Source: Streptomyces sp. 130 | GTDB lineage: Bacteria; Actinomycetota; Actinomycetes; Streptomycetales; Streptomycetaceae | Length of the DNA stretch: 64,000 bases | Assembly: GCF_007096885.1 (NCBI RefSeq) | Contig: NZ_VJNO01000009.1 | Span: 124,001 to 188,000, forward strand | Direction: 5' to 3' | Shown: positions 57,106-64,000 of the stretch, piece after piece | How the letters are laid out: every line of letters begins with the position of its first letter | How positions within the stretch are numbered: the first letter of the stretch is position 1 | Program-made: the position numbers and the translations under genes | The notes under the pieces: generated by a model | Databases searched by the model: none | What the model saw: the letters and a program-made list of their open reading frames with translations, nothing else | Told to the model about the DNA's origin: nothing

Positions 57106-60030
57106 TCAGCCCCCGTTGCCCAGCAGTCCCGCCAGCTCCGTCCGCGAGCGCACGCCCAGGGCGGCGAACACGTTGCGCAGGTGGTGGTCGACGGTCCGGG
57201 TGCTCACCGAGAGCCGTCGTGCGACCTCCCGGTTGGTGGCCCCCTCGGCGACGCACCGGGCGATCCGCGCCTGTTGCGGGGTGAGCGCGGCCAGCGGGGC
57301 GGCCGACCCGGACGGGCCCGGGGCCTCCACCGACTCGCCGGCGGCCCGCAGTTCGCCGCTCGCCCTGGCCGCCCAGGCCGCGGCCCCGCACCGTTCGAAC
57401 CCGACCAGGGCGTCCCGTAACGGCTCGCGGGCCTCGCGGGTACGGCGGCGCCTGCGCAGCCAGGACCCGAACAGCAGCCGCGTACGGGCCTGTTCGAAGT
57501 CGCCGCCGGCCCGGTCGTGATGGGCGAGCGCCTCCCCGTAGCGCCCGGCCGCCTCGCTCACCGGCGCCAGCAGGGCGCGGCAGCGCGCGAGTTGGGCGGG
57601 GACCTGGGGGTCCGTGGTGCGCGCCGCCCACACGGCGAACTCCGCCACCGCCTCGGCCACCGGCTCGGCTCCCCCGCCCCTGACCGCCCGCCCGGCCAGC
57701 ACGGACGCCTCCACGTAGCAGGGCACGGCGAGCATCCGGGTGGCGAAGTGGCCGCGCCGGGGCCCCGGCCGCACGAGAGGGTCGAGCCGCGCCGCCGCTT
57801 CCGCCGAGCGCCCGGCCGCCAGATCGGCCCGGGCCAGCGCCCAGGCGGCCAGGGTCTCCGCCTGGACGAGCCCGTGCGGCGCGGCGCCCGCGAGCGCGGC
57901 TTCGGCGTGCGCCGCGCACTCCCGCGCCCCGCTCTCCACGGAGGCGGCGAGGGCGAGGACGGCGTGCAGGTGGGCGGCGGCGTTGGGCCGCCCGGTACGG
58001 CGTGCCGCGCGCAGGCCGTCCAGGGCGTGGGCCCGGGCCCGGGCGTGCCGCCCGGCGCGCAGCTCCGCGTAGGCCAGGTGTTCCAGGGCCTGCGGCAGCA
58101 GGGCGTCGGCACCGCTCGCGTGTACGGCGGCGAGGGCGCGGGTCCCGGCCCGGCAGGCGGCGTCGAGGTCGCCGAGCACGAGTCCGGCCGCCCCGGCCCG
58201 CAACAGCGCCCCGGGGTCGCGGGCGCCCGAGTCGAGACAGCGGCGCAGCAGCACGTGCCCGGCACCGATCCGCCCGCGCAGCACGGCGCACATGCCGTCC
58301 CGGTAGTGGCTCAGCTCCCGGCCGGCGGCGTCGGCGGCCTCCACGGGGATACGGGTCAGCGCGTCCAGGTAGCCGAGGGCGTCCCCCGCCGCCCAGGCGG
58401 CCTCGGCGGCCCCGAGCAGGGCGTCCCGGGCGCGCCCGGGATCGTGCGGGGCGAGCAGGGCGGCGGCGGCGAGCAGGGCCTCGTGGGCGTCCGGGGCGGG
58501 CCCGTCGGCGAGGGTGAGCAGGCCGCGGGTGTGCTGGGCGGCACCGGTCGTGGGCCCCGACCGTGCCAGCGCGGCGCGGGCCCGCCCCGGCTCCCCCGCC
58601 AGTCGGTACTGCTCGGCCGCCGCCACGAACCGGGCGGACCGGAGGTCTGTCGTCGGGATCGGGCCGGGCTCGCGGGGCCTGGCACGCGCTCCCCCGAACT
58701 CTCGGCCCCGCTCGGGCAGGGAGGGGCTCCCTCCGGCGTTGTCGTCGGTCGCCGGCGCTCCGCGCTGTCGCCCTCCTGCGCCGTGCGGCCGCACGCACCA
58801 GCTCCCGCTGCCTGATCCGGCCTGATCCGGACGGCCGGCCCGGTCCGGCTCGTCCGGGGTCAGCGCGGCGGCGTGGGCGAGGGCCGTCGCGCGGTCGGCG
58901 TGCGGGCGGGGCGGGGCGGCGGCTGCCTCCAGCGCGGCGGCGAGCGCGGCGTCGGGGCCGGGGGACGCGCAGGCCCGCTGAATCAGGGAGGCGAACCCGG
59001 GCGCGAGCAGGCCGGCGAGCAGGGCGTGCACCGCGCGGCGGCGGTCCGGGGGCGCCCGGTGCAGGAGGGCGCGGCGCAGCAGGGGCTCGCCGAAGTGGAC
59101 GCGGTCGCCGGCCCGCCGGAGCGCGCCGGCCGTGCCGCCGGGCGTGCGCAGGGCCAGGTCGGAAGCGGCGGGCGGGACGGCGGCCGACGCGGCGGCGCGG
59201 CGTACGAGAGCCAGGTCCGCCCCGGCGCCCTCCGGCTCGTGCGCGTGGGCGGCGGCCGCGATCAGGAGCAGGGTCCGGGTGGCGGCGGGGAGGTGGCCGA
59301 CGCGGTCGGCGTGGGCGGCCAGGACGTCGTCACCGCCGGGCAGCGGGTGCGGCAGCGGGGTCCGCCCGGCGAGCTGGGCCGGGGTGAGGCGGGCGGTGAG
59401 CGCGGTGAGCAGTCCGGGGTTTCCGGCCGCCTCCCGGAGCAGTTCGCCCCGCACCACCGGGTCGGCCCGGTCCGCTCCGGTGAGCCGGTCCAGGAGCGCG
59501 GAGGCCGCGTCGTCGTCCAGGGGGCCGGGGCGCAGGGCGGGCAGCCCGGCGAAGCCGGCCTCGTCCCCGGCGGCGATGAGCACGGCGACCCGGCTGCCCG
59601 GCCCGAGCCGGCGGGCGGCGAAGGCGAGGGCGGCCCGGGAGTCGGGGTCCCAGTGGTGCGCGTCGTCCACGCACACCAGGAGGGGCCGCCCGCCGCCGAG
59701 CCGCCGGAGCAGCGTGAGGAGGCCGTCGCGCGGTACGGGGCCGCCGGGCGCGGGGCCCGCCGCGCACAGCAGCGCGTGCAGCCCGCTGTAGGGCACCCAC
59801 CGTTCATCGGGTGCGCCGGCGACGTGGAGGGCGGGGTGCGCGTCCCGGTCGCGGTGCGCCGCGACGGCGTGGGCCAGGAGGGCGGTGCGGCCCGAGCCCG
59901 GCGGGCCCGTCAGGACCAGCGCGCCGCCGTCGCCGTGCCGAAGGCGTGTCAACAGGGTGTCCAGTGCGGCGAGTTCACCGCTGCGGCCGTACAGCCGGAG
60001 CGGACTGCGCACGGTCGTGGGGGGAGTCAC
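57106..60030 (-). CDS. Large LuxR-family (LAL) transcriptional regulator
   Basis: A 974-residue regulator starting at GTG 60030 (another GTG is three codons upstream). The N-terminal ATPase domain has LRLYGRSGELAALD and a Walker A of form GPPGSGRT, where the usual Lys is Arg, followed by Walker B LLVCVDDAHHWD. The middle is helical, with TPR-like repeats. The C-terminus is a LuxR HTH: LTPQQARIARCVAEGATNREVARRLSVSTRTVDHHLRNVFAALG. Around residues 400-460 a Gly/Ser/Pro/Arg-rich insertion interrupts the TPR region and holds an interspersed-repeat-like DNA segment. Signals and targets are unknown. Confidence 0.9.
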   Translation of the reverse strand: MTPPTTVRSPLRLYGRSGELAALDTLLTRLRHGDGGALVLTGPPGSGRTALLAHAVAAHRDRDAHPALHVAGAPDERWVPYSGLHALLCAAGPAPGGPVPRDGLLTLLRRLGGGRPLLVCVDDAHHWDPDSRAALAFAARRLGPGSRVAVLIAAGDEAGFAGLPALRPGPLDDDAASALLDRLTGADRADPVVRGELLREAAGNPGLLTALTARLTPAQLAGRTPLPHPLPGGDDVLAAHADRVGHLPAATRTLLLIAAAAHAHEPEGAGADLALVRRAAASAAVPPAASDLALRTPGGTAGALRRAGDRVHFGEPLLRRALLHRAPPDRRRAVHALLAGLLAPGFASLIQRACASPGPDAALAAALEAAAAPPRPHADRATALAHAAALTPDEPDRAGRPDQAGSGSGSWCVRPHGAGGRQRGAPATDDNAGGSPSLPERGREFGGARARPREPGPIPTTDLRSARFVAAAEQYRLAGEPGRARAALARSGPTTGAAQHTRGLLTLADGPAPDAHEALLAAAALLAPHDPGRARDALLGAAEAAWAAGDALGYLDALTRIPVEAADAAGRELSHYRDGMCAVLRGRIGAGHVLLRRCLDSGARDPGALLRAGAAGLVLGDLDAACRAGTRALAAVHASGADALLPQALEHLAYAELRAGRHARARAHALDGLRAARRTGRPNAAAHLHAVLALAASVESGARECAAHAEAALAGAAPHGLVQAETLAAWALARADLAAGRSAEAAARLDPLVRPGPRRGHFATRMLAVPCYVEASVLAGRAVRGGGAEPVAEAVAEFAVWAARTTDPQVPAQLARCRALLAPVSEAAGRYGEALAHHDRAGGDFEQARTRLLFGSWLRRRRRTREAREPLRDALVGFERCGAAAWAARASGELRAAGESVEAPGPSGSAAPLAALTPQQARIARCVAEGATNREVARRLSVSTRTVDHHLRNVFAALGVRSRTELAGLLGNGG
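58660..58835. repeat. Insertion-like segment in the LAL gene
   Basis: The coding frame between LTPDEPDRA and RFVAAAEQYRLAGE carries ~60 extra low-complexity residues. The DNA has GCTCCCCCGAACTCTCGGC and CGCTCGGGCAGGGAGGGG, like a palindromic repeat common in Streptomyces genomes, and a perfect tandem CCTGATCCGG at 58811-58830. Confidence 0.5.
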
Positions 60031-60083
60031 GCCGGGCACGATAGGCCCGCGTGCCGTGGCCCGGAAGGCGCGCGTACGGCGAT

Positions 60084-60111
60084 GGGGCGCCCTCCCCGGG
60101 AAGGGCGCCCC
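60084..60111 (-). terminator. Terminator after hisF
   Basis: Perfect 10-bp stem GGGGCGCCCT (60084-60093) and AGGGCGCCCC (60102-60111), 8-nt loop, 30 bp past the hisF stop read leftward; it ends the his operon. Confidence 0.82.
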
Positions 60112-60140
60112 TTGTCTGTGCGCGCGCACAACCGGGCAGG

Positions 60141-60896
60141 TCAGCGCACCGGGTGACCGGCCTCTGCCAGCGCGCCCTTGACCTCGGAGATGCGCAGGTC
60201 GCCGAAGTGGAAGACGGACGCGGCCAGGACCGCGTCGGCCCCGGCGTCGATGGCCGGCGCGAAGTCCGCGAGCCGGCCGGCGCCGCCGGAGGCGATGACG
60301 GGGACCCGGACGTGCTTGCGGACGGCGGCGATCATCTCGGTGTCGTAGCCGTCCTTCGTGCCGTCGGCGTCCATCGAGTTGAGCAGGATCTCGCCGGCGC
60401 CGAGCTCCGCCGCCCGGTGGGCCCACTCGACGGCGTCGATGCCGGTGCCCCGGCGGCCGCCGTGGGTGGTGACCTCGAAGGTGCCCTCGGGGGTGCGCCG
60501 GGCGTCCACCGAGAGCACCAGGACCTGGCGGCCGAAGCGCTCGGCGATCTCCCGGATCAGCTCCGGCCGGGCGATGGCCGCCGTGTTGACGCCCACCTTG
60601 TCCGCCCCGGCCCGCAGCAGCTTGTCGACGTCGTCCGGGGTGCGGACGCCGCCGCCCACGGTGAGCGGGATGAAGACCTGCTCGGCGGTGCGGCGCACCA
60701 CGTCGTAGGTGGTCTCCCGGTCGCCGCTGGACGCGGTGATGTCCAGGAAGGTCAGCTCGTCGGCGCCCTCGGCGTCGTACAGCTTCGCCATCTCGACGGG
60801 GTCGCCCGCGTCGCGCAGGTTCTGGAAGTTGACGCCCTTGACGACCCGGCCGTTGTCCACGTCGAGGCAGGGGATGACGCGTACCGCGAGGCTCAT
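60141..60896 (-). CDS. hisF: Imidazole glycerol phosphate synthase cyclase subunit
   Basis: A 251-residue TIM-barrel enzyme that closes the imidazole ring using ammonia from HisH. Catalytic Asp residues are in [18 protein letters not shown] (N-terminal) and [16 protein letters not shown]; phosphate sites are in [12 protein letters not shown] and [12 protein letters not shown]. Last gene of the his operon; its ATG overlaps the ridA stop (ATGA). Confidence 0.97.
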   Translation of the reverse strand: MSLAVRVIPCLDVDNGRVVKGVNFQNLRDAGDPVEMAKLYDAEGADELTFLDITASSGDRETTYDVVRRTAEQVFIPLTVGGGVRTPDDVDKLLRAGADKVGVNTAAIARPELIREIAERFGRQVLVLSVDARRTPEGTFEVTTHGGRRGTGIDAVEWAHRAAELGAGEILLNSMDADGTKDGYDTEMIAAVRKHVRVPVIASGGAGRLADFAPAIDAGADAVLAASVFHFGDLRISEVKGALAEAGHPVR

Positions 60897-61297
60897 CGCG
60901 CACCCGCCCGGTATGCCTCGACCTCGACCTCGACGACGAGGCCCGGGTCCACGAAGCCGGAGACCACGATCATGGTGGCGGCGGGGCGCACCGCGTCGAA
61001 CAGCTCCTTGTGGGCGCGGCCGACCTCGTCGGTGTCCCGGGCGTGCATGACGTACATCCGGGTGCGGACGACGTCCTCGCGGCCGAGGCCCAGCTCCTTC
61101 AGCGCCGCGAAGGCGACGTTGAACGCGGTGACGGTCTGGTCGTACGGGCCGCCGGCGGCGATCTCGCCGCCCACCACCGACGTGCAGCCGGAGACGAGCA
61201 CCAGGCCGTTCGGCAGTTCGACGGCGCGCGAGTAGCCGAACTTCTCCTCCCAGGGGGCGCCGGAGGAGACGCGGCGCACGGATGCGGAACCGGTCAT
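60893..61297 (-). CDS. RidA-family protein
   Basis: A 134-residue YjgF/YER057c/UK114-family protein starting at ATG 61297. It shows [52 protein letters not shown] and [21 protein letters not shown]; the substrate Arg (MIVVSGF region) should be checked, because the family's catalytic Arg is in the segment VRTRMYV. Such enzymes hydrolyse reactive enamine/imine intermediates. It sits inside the his operon between hisA and hisF, overlapping both by 4 bp. Confidence 0.92.
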   Translation of the reverse strand: MTGSASVRRVSSGAPWEEKFGYSRAVELPNGLVLVSGCTSVVGGEIAAGGPYDQTVTAFNVAFAALKELGLGREDVVRTRMYVMHARDTDEVGRAHKELFDAVRPAATMIVVSGFVDPGLVVEVEVEAYRAGAR

Positions 61298-62019
61298 GCG
61301 GAGACCGCCTCCAGCGCCTCTTCGAGGGTGAACGCCTTCGCGTACAGGGCCTTGCCGACGATCGCGCCCTCGACGCCCGCCGGGACGAGCGAGGCGATGG
61401 CGCGCAGGTCGTCCAGCGAGGAGACGCCGCCGGAGGCGACGACGGGCTTGTCGGTGGCGGCGCAGACGTTCTTCAGGAGCTCCAGGTTGGGGCCCTGGAG
61501 CGTGCCGTCCTTGGCGATGTCGGTGACGACGTAGCGGGCGCAGCCCTCGGAGTCGAGGCGGGCCAGCGTCTCGTAGAGGTCGCCGCCGTCGCGGGTCCAG
61601 CCCCGGCCGCGCAGCGTGGTGCCGCGCACGTCGAGGCCGACGGCGATCTTGTCGCCGTGCTCGGCGATGACCTTGGCGACCCACTCGGGGGTCTCCAGGG
61701 CGGCCGTGCCGAGGTTGACCCGGCGGCAGCCGGTGGCGAGGGCGGCGGCGAGCGAGGCGTCGTCGCGGATGCCGCCGGACAGCTCGACCTTGATGTCCAT
61801 GGCGCCGGCCACCTCGGCGATGAGGTCGCGGTTGTCCCCGGTGCCGAAGGCGGCGTCGAGGTCGACCAGGTGCAGCCACTCGGCGCCGGCGCGCTGCCAG
61901 GCGAGTGCGGCCTCCAGCGGGGAGCCGTAGGAGGTCTCGGAGCCGGATTCGCCGTGCACCAGGCGGACCGCCTGGCCGTCGCGGACGTCTACGGCGGGGA
62001 GCAGTTCAAGCTTCGGCAT
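61294..62019 (-). CDS. hisA: Phosphoribosyl isomerase A (HisA/PriA)
   Basis: A 241-residue TIM-barrel isomerase starting at ATG 62019. It carries [20 protein letters not shown] with the catalytic Asp, [41 protein letters not shown] with the second Asp, and [11 protein letters not shown]. In Streptomyces this enzyme (PriA) isomerises both ProFAR in histidine and PRA in tryptophan synthesis. No trpF gene is visible here. Its start shares one base with the hisH stop (TAATG). Confidence 0.95.
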   Translation of the reverse strand: MPKLELLPAVDVRDGQAVRLVHGESGSETSYGSPLEAALAWQRAGAEWLHLVDLDAAFGTGDNRDLIAEVAGAMDIKVELSGGIRDDASLAAALATGCRRVNLGTAALETPEWVAKVIAEHGDKIAVGLDVRGTTLRGRGWTRDGGDLYETLARLDSEGCARYVVTDIAKDGTLQGPNLELLKNVCAATDKPVVASGGVSSLDDLRAIASLVPAGVEGAIVGKALYAKAFTLEEALEAVSA

Positions 62020-62660
62020 TACAGCGTCTCGATCCAGTTGGTCAGCAGCTGGGCGCCGGCGTCGCCGGACTTCTCGGGGTGGAACTGGGTGGCCCACAGC
62101 GCGCCGTTCTCCACGGCCGCCACGAACCGTTCGCCGTGCGTGGCCCAGGTGACCCTGGGGGCACGGATCTTCGGGTTGGTCACTTCGAGGTTCCAGTCGT
62201 GCGCCGCGTACGAGTGCACGAAGTAGTACCGGGCACCGGCGTCGAGTCCGGCGAACAGCTGGGAGTCCTCGGGTGCTTCGACGGTGTTCCAGCCCATGTG
62301 CGGGACGACGTCCGCCTCCAGCGGGCCGACCGTGCCGGGCCACTCGTCCAGGCCCTCGGTCTCCACACCGTGCTCGATGCCGCGCTCGAACAGGATCTGC
62401 ATGCCGACGCAGATGCCCATGACGGGGCGTCCGCCGGCCAGCCTGCGGCCGATGACCCATTCGCCGCGGGCCTTCTTCAGGCCCTCCATGCACGCCGAGA
62501 ACGCGCCGACGCCGGGCACGAGCAGCCCGTCCGCGTTCATCGCGGCGTCGAAGTCGCGGGTGATCTCGACGTCCGCGCCGACGTGGGCGAGGGCGCGCTC
62601 GGCGGAACGGACGTTGCCGAAGCCGTAGTCGAAGACGACGACCTTCTTCTTCGTATCCAC
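62019..62660 (-). CDS. hisH: Imidazole glycerol phosphate synthase glutaminase subunit
   Basis: A 213-residue class I glutaminase starting at GTG 62660. The nucleophile Cys is in [19 protein letters not shown], the His/Glu pair in [10 protein letters not shown], and an oxyanion site in VPGVGAFS. It supplies ammonia to HisF. It is separated from hisF by hisA and ridA, as usual in Streptomyces. Upstream frame extension overlaps the small membrane gene and is not used. Confidence 0.96.
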   Translation of the reverse strand: MDTKKKVVVFDYGFGNVRSAERALAHVGADVEITRDFDAAMNADGLLVPGVGAFSACMEGLKKARGEWVIGRRLAGGRPVMGICVGMQILFERGIEHGVETEGLDEWPGTVGPLEADVVPHMGWNTVEAPEDSQLFAGLDAGARYYFVHSYAAHDWNLEVTNPKIRAPRVTWATHGERFVAAVENGALWATQFHPEKSGDAGAQLLTNWIETL

Positions 62661-62677
62661 GTGTCGCTCGTCGCTTC

Positions 62678-62841
62678 CTAGTCCCAGAGACCTTGAATGC
62701 GCAGGACGCCCGCCACCAGGCACATCAGCGAGCCGATGGAGAGCAGGACGATGACGCCCTTGGGCATGCCCTGCTTGGAGAAGGAGTAGACCCCGCCGGC
62801 CAGGAACAGGCCGACCAGGATCAGGATGGTGCTCAGGCCGG

Positions 62842-62845
<4 letters not shown>
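62678..62845 (-). CDS. Small membrane protein of the his operon
   Basis: A 55-residue protein starting at GTG 62845, overlapping the hisB stop (GTGA). Two membrane segments cover almost all of it: [19 protein letters not shown] and [21 protein letters not shown], with the basic SKQGMPK turn between. It is placed between hisB and hisH in Streptomyces his operons. The function is unknown; it may be a membrane anchor or simply co-carried. Confidence 0.82.

Positions 62846-64000
<1,155 letters not shown>

Noticed and set aside
57106-60903. A 1265-residue version of the LAL regulator reaching into hisF
   Set aside because: The extension overlaps hisF and the terminator at 60084-60111, and reads as low-complexity shadow. 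A GTG at 60030 precedes the domain start.

Overview
This window is from a Streptomyces-type actinomycete chromosome. The DNA is very GC-rich throughout, GTG starts are common, genes are packed with ATGA or GTGA overlaps, and several markers are typical of the genus: TrpM, PriA-type HisA, an ANTAR response regulator, a cold-shock protein, a RidA protein inside the his operon, and a trp-his block. I recognise the gene families from sequence only; no database was searched.

Layout. 1-4987: the end of a periplasmic binding protein followed by livHMGF, a branched-chain amino acid ABC transporter. 5001-8211: a PdtaR-like regulator, an unusual class I tRNA with a CAA anticodon, a stand-alone HTH plus LAGLIDADG protein, and pyruvate kinase. 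8357-16680: a SIMPL protein, an exported 5'-nucleotidase, a two-gene N-hydroxylase/decarboxylase unit resembling half of a hydroxamate siderophore pathway, and aminopeptidase N. 16801-25855: chorismate mutase, an AraC regulator divergent from a GH35 galactosidase, a zinc-ribbon metallopeptidase-like protein, a DEAD-box helicase, a cold-shock gene with a structured leader, a PNPOx-like protein, a rhomboid protease and an SLC13-like permease. 25976-33134: gltD, gltB and a VIT-family transporter.

33416-41591 is the most distinctive part. It is one overlapping seven-gene operon holding four divergent ADP-ribosylglycohydrolase-family paralogues, a PfkB/ribokinase-type kinase, a class III CoA-transferase and a CitE-like lyase. 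Its first gene carries a 1-bp frameshift in a 111-bp tandem repeat, and its second has lost a metal-binding aspartate. The kinase and hydrolases suggest N-glycoside or ADP-ribose turnover, and the last two genes suggest acyl-CoA chemistry; the substrate is unknown.

41700-50546 holds lgt, a DsbA-like protein and the trp genes (trpA, trpB, trpM, trpC, three small membrane proteins, trpE) with hisI. 50631-60030 is accessory: a TIGR03085-like protein, an MFS transporter and its winged-helix regulator with a perfect palindromic operator, a sodium:solute symporter, about 0.7 kb of C-rich degenerate repeats, a PucR-type regulator and a large LuxR-type (LAL) regulator. 60141 to the end is the tightly overlapping his operon read on the minus strand: hisC (cut by the window end), hisB, a 55-residue membrane protein, hisH, hisA/priA, ridA and hisF. 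No separate trpF is visible, which fits a dual-role PriA.
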